Notes: a model not told the origin generated them from the letters alone. Positions 22,106-34,495 are shown, counted from the first letter of the stretch. The stretch: 49,911 nucleotides of DNA from Daldinia sp. FL1419 (GCA_025201765.1 MU623535.1:1-49911), one strand, 5' to 3'. Numbers and translations are program-made.

Positions 22106-22996
22106 GTCGGATCCAAAGCTACTTTGATGTAGGTTAAAGCTGTCTTCTTCATACTTCAATGATACCCCAATATTTTCGGTCAGATTCCATCCGTATTCCG
22201 ATATTTTAGGCACTTTCTTAAATGTTTGAATTCCTGACTTAATAAGTTTGTAATGATGTTCTTCGTCTTGTTGACTTAAGCTACCTAGTTACATAAGAAC
22301 TACAGTATACGTCACATTCAAAATAGTTATAAATGCCTAGTCTACAAGACAAAATGAAATATATATAAACATAGGAAACTGTGATATTTATAAGGACGTA
22401 GTCGTAAAGGCGCTATCCAGAGCATTTTCGAAGTAAAGGTAACCAATCTTGTCCAACAAGAACAGCCCGAAAATACAGTTCCTCTATTCCCCTGCCATAA
22501 AAAGAGTCTTCTATCGTGTTGTTCTTCTCTCCATATGAATATTTCCACGCACCAAGCGAATAGATGAATCCACCGTATATACCTGGGTACAATATAATAA
22601 GACAAAGGGAATATAAATACGCTCATGACCCACCGTATAAACGCCACAGAACACCGAACAAAACGATCCAGCGAAACATCCAGCGATTCCAAGGCAGAGT
22701 AGTAAAATCACTGTATTGCACCCTCCCCTACCTTTATTTACTTACTAGCGTGGAAAATTCAAATCCATCCTACTCGCCACTTCCGTTCGGTTCGCTGTCT
22801 TTCTCGACAGCTGAAACACTCGTTACAATTGGAACCATTGGAGGGGTAAAGACAGGGTTGAATACCGCACGAAAAGGCGAGAGGGGGAGTACTAACCGAT
22901 ATAAGACTACTGGGGGTATCATCGTCGTCACCAGTTTGACTGTCCTTTTCCATATAATTATCTGATGGAATTCCGCGCTCATGGTAGAACGTCATG
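22106..22996. other. Convergent intergenic region
   Basis: About 890 bp between the RRP40 stop and the stop of the Cys-rich gene on the other strand. It should hold both 3' UTRs. Open frames on either strand are short and lack recognisable features. Confidence 0.55.
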
Positions 22997-24288
22997 CTAT
23001 TTGGCAGGCGTACGCCGGATACTCGCGGTCGCGGAACTGGGGTCCAGGGTCAGCTGTATTGTTTTTCTTGGTCCTGTCCAGGATCACTCTCGTGGAGGCG
23101 GGCGAGCACGGAAGTTGCGGGAAATCACTTACTTGACACGCCACCCACCGGAGAAGCTGTTTTGAGCATGGGGGAGTCTGCTGAGGATTTAACCCGTACG
23201 AATTTTGCAGGTGCGGTACGAATCTTCGGAATGCGTTCAACATGTTTAGATTCGACATAACTGACAGTCTTCATCGGCTGCCCTAGGACGTCAATACCAC
23301 CAGCAGAGTTAGGGGAGTCCGTACGCCACGTAGGAATTTTGGGTGCACCTTTGATTGCGGGAACTCTGATCACATCTTCCTGTTGGTATCCTCTCATTTC
23401 GATCTCTTCGGCCTTCTCAGTCATTCGCTGGACGAGGGAACAGTCGGACCGTTTCGACGGGAGTGGACCAGTCTTCGCTCTCGGGCGAATGGGCCTAGGT
23501 TGAATTGGTGGGCCACTAGGAGGCTTACCACGAGCAGCTGGGGGATCATCAAAGTCATCGTCGACCAAGTCCGAGAGATCGATAGGGGTGCCGGTCCCGT
23601 GTTCCCTGACCGGGGATCCGACCGTGGTCTCTGGTATCATCGGGCAGGAGCTACTAGGTGAACTATAAGGAGACGTGTTATTAATCGGCGCAGACCTGTA
23701 ATAAACAGGCATTCTCCTCAGGGGTACGACGTGTTCGTCCATCCGGTGCGCTCTACAGCGCTCCTCATGGATGATTTGATGTCTGCTCCGACGGACTGGG
23801 CGCGACAGCTGTGGAGTCATAGCCGGGGAATCATTCAGAACTCGTGAGATTTCCCTCGGGCTTGGAACCTGAAATAATTCCAATTTTCGCCTAGCCATAG
23901 TAGGGTTTTCAGCAGACCTGGCAATTTCATCTTCTCTGACACGCTCAGTTAGTCTTTGGAGTGCCGCCTGAGAGACGGTATATTTGTCGCGAGGAATGGT
24001 CCTCGGATTGATAGCTTGATTATGCATTCCGTTATTATATTTATACTCGAGGAATTTCTGGCTTACAGAATAAGCGGCTGTTCTGCCAAATTCTTCAGAG
24101 AAGTAATCAAGACAATCGTGACAGACTTTGTGCACGTATTCTGTACTACGTACTGGATCGCACTCGGGAACCATGCTGCCTACACAAAAGTAATTCTTGA
24201 CAAAGTTGTACCGCCAACATCTAAAAAACTCTTGCTCCTTGTGACGGCAAGCGTAGCGGATCGTGAGGCGTTTACAGTGGCACGGCAT
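22997..24288 (-). CDS. Hypothetical protein with Cys/His-rich N-terminus
   Basis: The main exon 24288-23133 encodes 385 residues. I do not recognise a named domain. The first 65 residues hold many regularly placed Cys and His (MPCHCKRLTIRYACRHKE, FRCWRYNFVKNYFCVGS, then VCHDCLDYF), suggesting a small zinc-binding module that may serve as an interaction domain. The rest is rich in Pro, Arg and Ser with an acidic patch (LSDLVDDDFDDPP) and looks disordered. The unspliced frame stops at 23125, but a GTAAGT donor at 23132 and an acceptor ending at 23074 give an in-frame last exon 23073-22997 ending SATASIRRTPAK, for 410 residues. A second acceptor at 23054 would also stay open, ending at 22992. 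The 3' structure is therefore uncertain. Confidence 0.65.
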
Positions 24289-25251
24289 GGTGGATCTCGT
24301 TACTTACCTAGATAGGTAGAAGCGTAAGTAATATGTCACTGTCTACACGCTGCTAGATATCTAGGAAGTAATGGGAAGAAGTGGTGATTAGAAAAGGGCT
24401 CTGTCCTGAGAAGTTTATTTCTACCGTCACTGTCGTAATAAAAATATAAAATAGCAACAGTTGTGTACCATGGGTCTCGAGGGTATTTGTAGGTCGAGCA
24501 TGATGGTTCCAAAGCCTTTCTTTGTTCAGTCACACTGGTTATTGACATTGTGTTAAAGTCGAAAGATGAAATATCCTCTATAAAGAGATTGTTTGAATTA
24601 TACTGGGAAGCTGTATGGCGGTTTTGTAGTTGTGAATAAAGAGAACAGATTATCAGGACGTAAGTCGATCTATTGTCTTCGGCTAAGACGAAGCAAGCAT
24701 CTCTTGACATAAAACGAACAAGATAAGGCCCTAAAATTGGCATTGCTCTCTAGGCTAGTTGCTTTGTTGGTACCTGCGATGGTTGAAACGATGATATACA
24801 GAAACTAGGTTAGGTACTTAGGTAATCAGGATGGTATTGGCGTCTATATCGAGAGAGGCAGTGTAAAAGGTAAGAAGGCTAACTCTTTACTCTTTACTAA
24901 TAAGATTATTCCGATGCGTCATACAGGCCGATAGGAAAAAAATTAATTTTTATAGTGACCAATTGAGTCACCGCCGTGCATCCTTAGTAGAAACATTTGT
25001 AATTATAAGTACCTACATTGTAAGAGTATAACAGATGCAAGGTAATTTATTAGAGAAGCTACCCCACCAAAGCTATCATTCCATAATAACAAACTCCCTT
25101 AACCTGCACCTACTTATCCTCACTCCAACCCACCTTCATCAGAGGGGCCCATCCTTTATAGATCTTTATTTTTTATTTTAACTTTTTTTTGTAAACCTCG
25201 ATTTTGTCCTATATTCCAACGAAATAATATTGTAGGTCAACGTCGCAAGAA
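24289..25251. other. Divergent intergenic region
   Basis: About 960 bp between the start codons of the Cys-rich gene (-) and VMS1 (+), so it should carry both promoters. A palindromic TACCTAGATAGGTA-type motif lies at 24304-24317. A 135-codon minus-strand frame at 24336-24743 has an ordinary composition but no family likeness and sits in the likely 5' region, so I do not call it. Confidence 0.5.
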
Positions 25252-27296
25252 ATGGATCAAAAAGTAGACGACATTCTGCGAAGACCCCTCTATGGTGAAT
25301 ATTCATTCCGACCCTCATAATACTCATTCTAACCGCCCCACCAACAGTCTATGATTTACCTGACCAAGTCCTCAATTCCCTCTCCTTAAAACGAGACGCC
25401 GCCGTCGAAGTCCAAGATACGGCCAATGAGCCGACCGAGTCTGCAGCACAGCCACAAACACAAGATGCGACATCTGGAAGTTCGTCGATGGTAGTGGGGT
25501 CACAATCATGCTCATTATGCGCCCTCTCGTTCGCCAGCGTACAAGACCAGCGTAGCCATCTGAAATCCGACCTACACCACTACAACCTCAAGCAGAAGTT
25601 GCGCGGAAGTAACCCCGTCTCAGAAACCGAATTCGAGAAGCTAATCGCCAATCTCGACGAGAGTCTTTCGGGTTCCGACTCGTCGGATTCTGATGACGAG
25701 GACGACGAGAATGGCGACAAGGAGGGCAACCTCCTAACAACCCTTTTGAAGAAACAGGCTACCATCTCGGGAGGAGACTATAATAATACTACGGTTGACC
25801 AAGGAGATGGCGAAGATGCGAATACAAGAAAGAAGCAAAGAAGGGGAGGCGCGCAACCTCTGTTATGGTTTAGTTCACCTCTTTTACCTCAAAATACCTA
25901 TTTTGGCATCTACCGCGCCATATTCGCGCTGTCGGAATCTAAAGACGAAAATACAATCGTCGAGACAATCAAGAAGAAGCAGCTAGAAGCGATACATGTA
26001 CCTAAAGCGGGACCGGACGGTAGCTTCGCACCCTCCGTCTACAAAGGACCTCACATTTTCCTCTGTATGATAGGTGGTGGTCATTTCGCAGCGATGGTGG
26101 TATCGCTAGCGCCGCGACAAACGAAACACGGATCCGTAGGTCCTTTAAATAGAGAGGCGACGGTATTAGCACACAAGACGTTCCACAGATATACCACGAG
26201 GAGGAAACAAGGTGGTTCGCAATCAGCAAACGACAATGCGAAGGGCAACGCCCATTCGGCCGGTTCCAGTATTCGTCGGTACAACGAGCAGGCCCTGACG
26301 GACGAGGTCCGACTACTTTTACAGGACTGGAAGGGTCTTCTCGACACGGCAGAGTTATTATTCATTCGGGCGACGGGATCTACGAACCGGAAAACTCTCT
26401 TCGGCCCTTACGAAGGCCAAGTCCTACGAGCTAACGATCCGCGTATACGAGGCTTCCCGTTTAGCACGCGAAGGGCAACTCAAAATGAGCTGATGAGGTC
26501 ATTTATCGAATTAACGCGGTTAAAAGTCCGCGAAATAGATCCGGCCCAAGCCGCAAAGGCTCGGGAAGACTCGTCTGCGAAGACGACTTCTAAACCAGCG
26601 AAGCAGGCTGCGCCCAAGTTAACGGAGGAGGAAGAGACATCATTACTACACACATCACAACTGCAAGCTTTCATCCGAAGATCTAAACTACCTGCCCTAT
26701 TATCCTACTTGAAGAGCAACAACATATCCGCCAATTTCCTCTTCCAGCCAGCGGACGCAGCCCAGAACTACCACGCGCCAACTCCATTACATCTAGCCGC
26801 GAACCAAAACTCGGCGCCTCTAGTACTAGGACTCCTGCTAAAAGGAGCCGCAGACCCTACCATCAAGAACGGCGAGGGTAAGACTGCTTTCGAGCTAGCT
26901 GGTGATCGATCAACGCGGGATGCCTTTAGGGTAGCCCGTTACGAGCTAGGCGAGGCCAAATGGGACTGGGAAGCCGCGCGCGTCCCTCCCGCCATAAAAA
27001 AAGAAGAAGCAGAAAAGCGCGACGAGCGCGAGCGAAAAGAAGAGGAGAGGAAAGAGGCAGAACGGCGAAAGGTCGAAGAGCAACGGCTTAAGAGCGAAGG
27101 GCCTAAGGTTCCCGATAGCAATAGTAAAGGGCGCGGGAAGAGCCTCCTGGATAGCGGCGTAAAGAAATCTGCGCAGGAGAAGCGCGAAGAGGAAGTACGA
27201 GGACTTACTCCCGAGCAGAGAATGAAGCTCGATCGGGAACGACGGGCTCGGGCTGCGGAAGAGAGGTTACGGAGGATGCAGACTGGTGGCGGCTAG
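25252..27296 (+). CDS. VMS1: Vms1/ANKZF1 peptidyl-tRNA hydrolase of ribosome quality control
   Basis: Two exons, 25252-25294 and 25348-27296, 663 residues. The short first exon (MDQKVDDILRRPLY) joins in frame to VYDLPDQVLNSLSLKRDA. Vms1 releases stalled nascent chains from 60S subunits and also acts with Cdc48 at mitochondria. Features: C2H2 zinc finger with Cys69, Cys72, His85 and His91; an acidic linker; the VLRF1 eRF1-like domain from about 240, with the loop KQGGSQS placing Gln306 at the position expected for the catalytic Gln of yeast Vms1; SIRRYNEQAL; FIRATGSTNRKTLFG; an ankyrin region at about 488-530 (TPLHLAANQNSAPLVLGLLL); and a C-terminal Arg/Glu-rich helix that would contain the Cdc48-binding VIM. 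Complete and of normal length. Confidence 0.95.
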
Positions 27297-30200
27297 GCTG
27301 CCCAAGACCGTACTAGACCGTACTGGACACAAACTTGTCTCTAGCGTACATAATTGCCTAACCTAGGTTAGGAACATATGCGTGCTTATGAGAGCAAGGA
27401 GAAGAAAATAGAACCAAATTTTTACGTTAGATGAGATCGCATGGTGAGCTGCGTCGGATTGATTGGTTGGATCTAATCAAGTGAAAACGTAACCGCCGAG
27501 TACCGAAGCGTATTTTCTTTCTTCTCTCGTGGCGGTTGTTCGTGTATGTCGTACTAATGCAAGGCAGCTAATACATGGCTATATGCGCGTGCGATACAAT
27601 AGCACAGCGTCAATATGGATCAATTGCTAGACCGTGGAAATTAGGATAAGTCACGATGGCGCGGCGTGGTAGAACAGAAAGGATACCGAAACACCTATAA
27701 GCGCCGCTAATCTATATACCGAGCACTCAATGGAACTACGCACTCGCACCTCGAGCTACGAGTCACATTTTACACCGCGGTACCATTTTAATGTAAGCGC
27801 GAGGCAAAAATCACGAAGACCGTTACTTTTTTTCTATACATCTCTTATAATAATAGTCTGTCGATACACACCTAAGGTCAAGGTCGAGGTAGTCAAAATT
27901 AGACGTCGTAAGCCAGGTCAAGGGCCAGTTCGGTCCCGAGAGACGGACCAGCATATATAAGGTATCTTTACTGTTTCAGCAAATGTTGACTTCACGTAGG
28001 TAGCTTACGTGTAAGTAAGATATAAGTAAGCTCGCTTTTGGATGTCTTAGGTAGGTAGATGAAAAGGGGGGAGATGGAAGCGTTGGATTATAGCGACGCA
28101 TCCTCCAAGCCTTATATTTGACGGTTTTGGAAGGAGATAAAAGCATCTAACCTACCGTTGTTTACCAATTCGACTTGCTTTTGTTGGATAATTCCCGGAT
28201 GACTTCCTGAATTTACAATAATATGATAATTAACAATTGATCCCCGACGTGATATTTTAGATGCGCGTTTGGCTTACTGTTTGCTACCTAGGTAGGTAGG
28301 TATGTTTGTAAATATCTGTCATACGATATACTTCATATACAGCTCCCTAACTTACCGTTTCTAGCTTTGCTTAACCCCGGATACATAGCCACCTCCTCTT
28401 AATCTCGATTATTACGCATTGTGCCGGACAGCTCGGACTCACGACGTCTTCCTTAATGCAGTCGCCAGTCAATGTGCCGTGTTCCAGTTTCTGTTTGACC
28501 ATTCGCCATATTTGTATGAGGCGGCCTTGGTATTATATGCCGTTCGCATATATGCTACTCGCGCATAAGTAATTGCATGCTACATACCTAGCGGGACTGA
28601 GAGAGGCATCGCCAAGTATAAGAACCCCTCGATGCATTTGCGTTTACGCTTATCGCGAACTTAACTTTGGTCTACTTGGTTCAAGTTGTAAATCTGAAGC
28701 AAAAGCTTGAAATAGTGGAGTGCGAATCGACAATTAATCAAAAAGGATCTCGACAGATCGATCTTCGTTTATGATTTACTTCGCGGGGGAACCAATTGGG
28801 TTTTGTTCCTGCAGGATTATTGTCGTCAGCGTCTAGCTCCCGCGGATCAACAGTAGGGGTTATAATAGCGATCAGCACATAACCGAAAGACCGGAACAGA
28901 ACGCACTCGCTCGCAGCACCGATCGCATCTAGTCGTAGCGCCTTGCAGCTATTAATAGTTAATTTAATGCCCTAGAACCCAACAATTCCAACAGCTTGGA
29001 TAGTAAATCTTTAGCAGACGAAACTTTGAACACGCTTACTATGATGTGATGCCACCCGAGATTGTAGACTTTAAAGCACCATTTAATCTCGCCTAGTAAA
29101 TATACTTGACGTGAATAACATTCGCGTTGGGGGGCCCTCTAGCTACTAAGCTACTATGGTTAAGAGGCTCTATGCGTCATTTATGACCGCTTCGAGAAAG
29201 GACGCTTCCTTAGGCCCCTAAACCTTAGATTTGCTATAACACTCATCCCCATTTCCTCGGCTGCCGTACTGCATGCGTGATACATTAATTAAATTTAAAT
29301 ATCCGGATATCTCTGCTAATATAGAGTATATAACTGTGCGTCGCATTGTTGGATTCCGGAAAGGTCTCCCATTTCGATCGAGACCCTAATCCAGCATTAT
29401 GGAAATATGAAAGAAGCAATCTAATAAACCATTTTTCTGGGTTTGGAGACTTAATCCGCAGCCATATACTATATATGGCGTCTGTTAGGTAATTCATGTC
29501 CGACCACGAGGAGGCTATTGGTGATCAGACCCCAGAGAACGGTTAGACGGTACATATGCTAGTCGCCTCATCGTCTGTCATCCATGGGTGTCGATAACGA
29601 TAGCTTGTTCCTGAAAAGGGAAGGTGCACCTGTCGATCCCTCCATGCCCGTCGTTCTAGGCCGTCGCTTAAATTGATCCTATAGATTGAACTCCCAGATT
29701 AAACGCACTGCCCCTGATACAACCACACCCATCATAGCTTCCTCTTTAACGAAATTAGGAACCCAAAAGCTTAACCAGTCCGTCGGAATCAGCCGTTTTA
29801 AGAATCGTATTTTCATCTCTCACCTCGTACAGGAAATTGTGCTTGGACCCGTTGGGAAGCGTCTTGGCTTCGGGAGAGCTAATGAATAAAGAACTCTGAA
29901 AAACTTGACAGCTCTTAACCGAGTGCAAAAAAAAAGTTGGCAACATCTTGTTCCATCGATGGCTATGTAGATAGTATATAACATGATCTATAACGACGAG
30001 GTTTCCTAGAAGGGTTTCCACACCGAAAATGGGACGATACTGTAATGGCAGAATGGTCAACCACCGTCGCATCAATCAAGGGTAGGTCTCAGGTAATGCG
30101 TGCGGCTCGTATTTACCCCGTAGTGGACCACATGTCGTCCTAATAGGGGAAGCTACTATAGTACATGATTGTGCACAGAAGCTCGGTTCTCGGTATGAAG

Positions 30201-32530
30201 CGACTGATCCGGGTTTTTCCTTGTCTAGATCAAGGAGCTAACTCGGAATATCGGCGGATATTATCGCATAGGGATCTGGAGACTAGGGGAAAGGGAGAAT
30301 ACCTAGGTATTCAGGTGGTTACCTAAGATTTGAGAAGTTCGGCTCTTTCAAAGCTGACCCAATTATGACTTTGTAGCTAATCACGTAGAAGAAGAAAAAG
30401 GTAGGCGAGTAGGTAAGAAAATGGTGAGACTTCAGCTTCAAGGGTGAAACATAAAAGCAGCAGAGGGCTAATAAGAGTGCTAAGCTCCAAAAAGGGCTAA
30501 CGGTGCTAACGGCGTTAGTTCTCGCTTCTTTGCTTCTTAGGGAGGTGCCAAGATCTTTGATTCGACCCCTTGTTTACCTGATTAGTCTTCCCCTGTTGCC
30601 GCCTTGTCCTTGCCCTGCCAAGCCATAAAGCTAAAGTTTAGTTGACATAACTATGGATACCTCTCTAGTAGCCACTGAGCAGTCTCTAGCCACGAAAAAT
30701 TACCCGGAACATCTCATTCGTAGGTACTTATTTCATACTATTTTTTCCAATTAGGAAGACTTTAACGAGTCTAGCAGAAACCACATTTACCTAACTTTAC
30801 TAACTCCCTCTCGGTGTTGTTTTGATATTATATACTTAGCTTAGGTGGCGGCTTTTGTTGCTTTCCGTATTATCCAACTCCTATTCCGATGGAGTAGACA
30901 GTGAAATAAGGTCCGGTCTCGTCAAGTTATAGTAGACTTCATTTTTTACAATTACGCCTAGTTAGTTTATCAAATAGAACTATCTAACAAAGACCCGTTC
31001 GGATCAGTCACTCCTAATGGTCGACTAAAGTTAATAGGGACATCCAAGAGCTATACATGTAAGTGAAAGGTAAAACTCGACGAGGCGAACGGAGATCTTT
31101 TTTACATAGCAGTAACGTTGAACTGACGGATTGTCGTATGTAGGTGGGGTTGAACAAATTACTGGCAGAAAAATACCGATCGTTACAGGGGCTTTAACAG
31201 ATCTCACCGTCCGATAAAATCCATCCTGTAATCGAATCGGTGGTCCCACGTTGCCACCCTTGACCCTTAACCCTTGACTCCAGTTCACAGATGCAACTCA
31301 TCGATAGCGCTGTACCTGCATTAGGGTCAGCTTCTCAGGTTAGAGGAAAAGTGGCTGTGCCTGTTTCAAATTGAACAAACCACCATCGCTCACTCTATCT
31401 CTTCTACTATGTAGCTTCTAGTAAGGGGCTCCATCAAGTTCTGAGCCAGTCTAGCTTTGCTTCTGGCAAGTTTCCCAATGCCATGCATCTATGCAATCTA
31501 GGAGGCCGAAGCATCTGATGATAGTACAACAGGGCAATTCTTCTCTACCTTGATCTAAGATGGAAGGGTGTCGTTGTTTCATGACAGCCATCCTCTTTTT
31601 ACCATCTTTACACTCAACTAACAAAGATGTGTCAGCCAGTTTATTTCTGGTAGCTTACGGCTTACTCCTACAAATGCTAATGGCAACAGCAGCTATCTGT
31701 TTATGGCAACAATTAGGTAGGGGAATGGGCACCCAAGCATGATTTACAAAAGAATATGTGAATATTGTGGCAGCTTCTTAACCAAAATCATAGCAAACAG
31801 GGGCTGCTATTGGCTAGAAACGATATGTCGGGGTCGAGTTAACTGGCTAGGAATAACGGATGGAGTGTGCAGGTGATCCTTGACTGGAACCCCCTGAAGA
31901 TACCACACCAGGATCTAAGACACACCCGGCTAGCAGCCGCGCGCTCTGTGCTTTCAACTCGGTCGAACTGTTGTGGAGTTCCAAGACATTTTCAACTTCA
32001 CGCGGGCTCCTAGCGTGTGTCTATTTCACATTCCGACCTCCATGAGAGAGCTATACCATGCCGCTTTGGGTAACCTTCCTCCTAGCTAGAAGGCTACCTT
32101 ATGGCCTAGGTCTTGCTCGATCCTAGAACAGGGGATGAGAGCCCACAGGCCTCAGAATGGGTGCTTGGAATAATAACAGCCAATCCTAGATCCCGGTCAA
32201 GCAGGGTCGGGTCTCTACCTGCAGGCCTTCGTTAAACCTCCTCTCCAAACGAATGGCTCGCGGTTGCTCGTTGGGATCTGGTATATATGTTGGTAAATCT
32301 CTTCCTCATCTGTATCGAGAAAATCCCCTTCTTTATCATCATCACTTTCTTTTCCTTTGAAGGTAGACATCGCTGTCGCTTCTTTCCTATTTGGAAGTCT
32401 AGGTCATTCGTTATCCTACTTCCGCCCTTCCTTTTCTCTTGTTATAATACAGTCATTATAGGAATATCTGCATTCTCTACAATAGGAATTCCACAGCTAC
32501 TACCTTACCCAGGACAAGAATTAAATCAAA
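27297..32530. other. 5.2-kb gene-poor region
   Basis: No frame here gives a product I can support. Perfect TACCTAGGTA palindromes lie at 28285-28294 and 30300-30309, with other CCTA/TAGG clusters at 27358 and 28010-28060. The base composition is close to that of other spacers and not RIP-like. A minus-strand frame near 29755-30072 (ATG start, about 105 codons, SPEAKTLPNGSKHNFLYEVRDEN near its end) is the only one with protein-like texture and is weak. The last few hundred bases (pyrimidine-rich, TATATATG at 32281) probably form the promoter and leader of the wall-protein gene. A non-coding RNA or a fast-evolving small gene cannot be excluded. Confidence 0.5.
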
Positions 32531-34495
32531 ATGAAGTACTCCTTCGCGCTTGTTTCCCTGGCTGCTGGCATCAGCCAGGTCACGGCCACGGGCTTCTTTG
32601 GATTTCATAATGCCCCCCAATTCACCTGCCCCGACAACACAGATAACGTCTGTATCCCGGACATCGTAAAGGGTATCGACTGGTCTGATCTTCCCTTCGG
32701 TGGATTTGACTCGTACAAAGGATTCAAGTGGAGCGGCTTCACTTGTGGCGAGAAGTTCGGTAAGCGGGATGAGTTGACTGCTCGAACTTTCCAGAGCAAG
32801 TGTATTACCGGCCGGGCTACCCAGGACAAGGGAAAGAGCCCCAAGATCAGCTGTGACAAGAGCAAGGGTGTAAACAAGACCTCCATCAAGAAGTTCCAGG
32901 TTTCGCCTGAGTTTGACTGTGACTTGGAGTTCCACTACACTATGCCCGATGGCTCTTCTTGCAAGCACCGATCTCCTTGCAAGGCTTCCGGTACTGTCGT
33001 CGAGAACACCCAGTGCGGTGGTGCCACCGATGTTACTGTTGTCTACCCTAAGCAGCCTTCCAAGCCCAAGGACTCTTGTGACTTCGGTATCCACCACATC
33101 GACTTCGACTGCGAGAAGCCTAAGCCTCCTAAGCCTACCAAGCCTTCCAAGCCCGACACTCCCTCCAGCACTCCGTCCGGTAGCGCTTCCAGCAGCTCTG
33201 TCGCCATCGTCAGCAGCAGCTCCTCGTCCCCTGCCAGCAGCAGCTTGGCCTCCGTTGTCACCTCTTCCAGCTCTGCTAGCGTCTCCGAGTCTTCCTCGGC
33301 TACCGTTAGCGTTACTCTGTCCACCGGTGCTTCGTCCTCTGTTAGCGCTTCCACCGAGAGCCCCAGCTCCCCTTCGGCGCCTACCAACTCTTACCCCATC
33401 GTCAACAGCACCACATCCGCTGTCCAGTCTACTCAGGCTACCAGCTCTACTGCTGCTGTTTCTTCCTCTTTCTCTGTTACTAGCTACTTGACTACTTCCA
33501 CCGTTTTCACCACCTCAGTCCAGACCATCACTAGCTGTGGTCCTTCCATTACCAACTGCCCTGCTGGCTCCAACACTGTTGTCACTGTCACCGTCCCTGT
33601 CTCTACTACCATCTGCCCTGTTACCGAGACCATTGGTGTTTCTACCCCTGCTTCCAAGCCTACCGAGTCCGCTGCCAAGCCTACTGAGTCTGCCATCGAG
33701 TCAACCCCCACTGGTCCTTCTGGAACCTCCCCTGCTTCCAGCAGCAGCAGCACTCCCGCTGGCCCCGTTGAGACTCTCCCTTGCCCCAATGTTGTTCCCT
33801 CTTGCTTGAACACCTGGATGTTCAGCGTTGGCTGCAAGGACAACACCGACTCCGCTTGCTACTGCCCTGACGCCGCTTTCGTCAAGAACATCTTCACTTG
33901 CCTGTACGCCCACGGCGAGTCCGATGAAGTCATCGCTGATGCTATCAGCTACTTCCAGGGTATCTGCGCTCCTTTCGTGCCCAGCAACCCCGGTATTGCC
34001 ACTGGCGCTGAGACTATCACCACTATCCTCACTGCTACTCCCACTGCTCCCCCTGCTGCCGTCACCACCATCGAGGTTGCCACCACCGTCGTTGTTCCCT
34101 GCACCAACGATGCTGGTGAGACTATCCCCAGCTCCAGCAGCACCGTGACCATCAGCACCAGCCTTACCGTCCCCGGTGTTGTCTTCAGCACTGCCACCAA
34201 CGGACCTAGCTCCACTGGTGTCGTTGTTGTGCCCGGTACCTACGTCGCTAGTGTCCCAGTCGCTACTCCTACCGCTGACACTCCCGCCTCAACCCCCACT
34301 ATCCCCGCTGGTGGTGCTCCTTACCCTACCCTTGGTGGCTCCACGACTCTTGTCACCGCTGCCCCCTCCGGTACTGGTGTCTTCTACCCGACCCCGAGCA
34401 GCAGCTCTGTGATCGTAACCGCCGGCGCTGCCCACGTCGGTGCTGGCATGTGCTTCCTCGGCTTTGCCGGTATGGTCGTCGTCGCCGCTCTATAA
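32531..34495 (+). CDS. CFEM-domain, Ser/Thr-rich GPI-type cell wall protein
   Basis: One exon, 654 residues. The N-terminus is a clear signal peptide (MKYSFALVSLAAGISQVTATG). Residues 20-200 form a Cys-containing globular part (FTCPDNTDNVCIPDIV, WSGFTCGEKF) that I do not recognise. Long Ser/Thr/Ala/Pro-rich stretches follow, suited to O-mannosylation. At about 416-480 lies a CFEM-like domain: LPCPNVVPSCLNTW, SVGCKDNTDSACYC, FTCLYAHGESDE, FQGICAPF. Only seven Cys are seen there rather than the usual eight. The chain ends in a hydrophobic tail (GAGMCFLGFAGMVVVAAL) as for GPI anchoring. Codon choice is strongly biased to C- and T-ending codons, unlike the neighbours, which suggests high expression. 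Role in wall structure, adhesion or haem/iron handling is inferred from family only. Confidence 0.9.
   Translation: MKYSFALVSLAAGISQVTATGFFGFHNAPQFTCPDNTDNVCIPDIVKGIDWSDLPFGGFDSYKGFKWSGFTCGEKFGKRDELTARTFQSKCITGRATQDKGKSPKISCDKSKGVNKTSIKKFQVSPEFDCDLEFHYTMPDGSSCKHRSPCKASGTVVENTQCGGATDVTVVYPKQPSKPKDSCDFGIHHIDFDCEKPKPPKPTKPSKPDTPSSTPSGSASSSSVAIVSSSSSSPASSSLASVVTSSSSASVSESSSATVSVTLSTGASSSVSASTESPSSPSAPTNSYPIVNSTTSAVQSTQATSSTAAVSSSFSVTSYLTTSTVFTTSVQTITSCGPSITNCPAGSNTVVTVTVPVSTTICPVTETIGVSTPASKPTESAAKPTESAIESTPTGPSGTSPASSSSSTPAGPVETLPCPNVVPSCLNTWMFSVGCKDNTDSACYCPDAAFVKNIFTCLYAHGESDEVIADAISYFQGICAPFVPSNPGIATGAETITTILTATPTAPPAAVTTIEVATTVVVPCTNDAGETIPSSSSTVTISTSLTVPGVVFSTATNGPSSTGVVVVPGTYVASVPVATPTADTPASTPTIPAGGAPYPTLGGSTTLVTAAPSGTGVFYPTPSSSSVIVTAGAAHVGAGMCFLGFAGMVVVAAL

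Noticed and set aside
24336..24743. 135-codon minus-strand frame
   Set aside because: No recognisable motif, and it lies in the likely promoter/leader region of the Cys-rich gene.
29755..30072. About 105-codon minus-strand frame in the gene-poor region
   Set aside because: Some protein-like texture, but no domain, no signal peptide, no convincing splice partners; kept only as a remark in the region entry.
32477..34412. Many long frames overlapping the wall-protein gene in other phases
   Set aside because: They are shadows of its repetitive Ser/Thr/Pro codons and strong codon bias.
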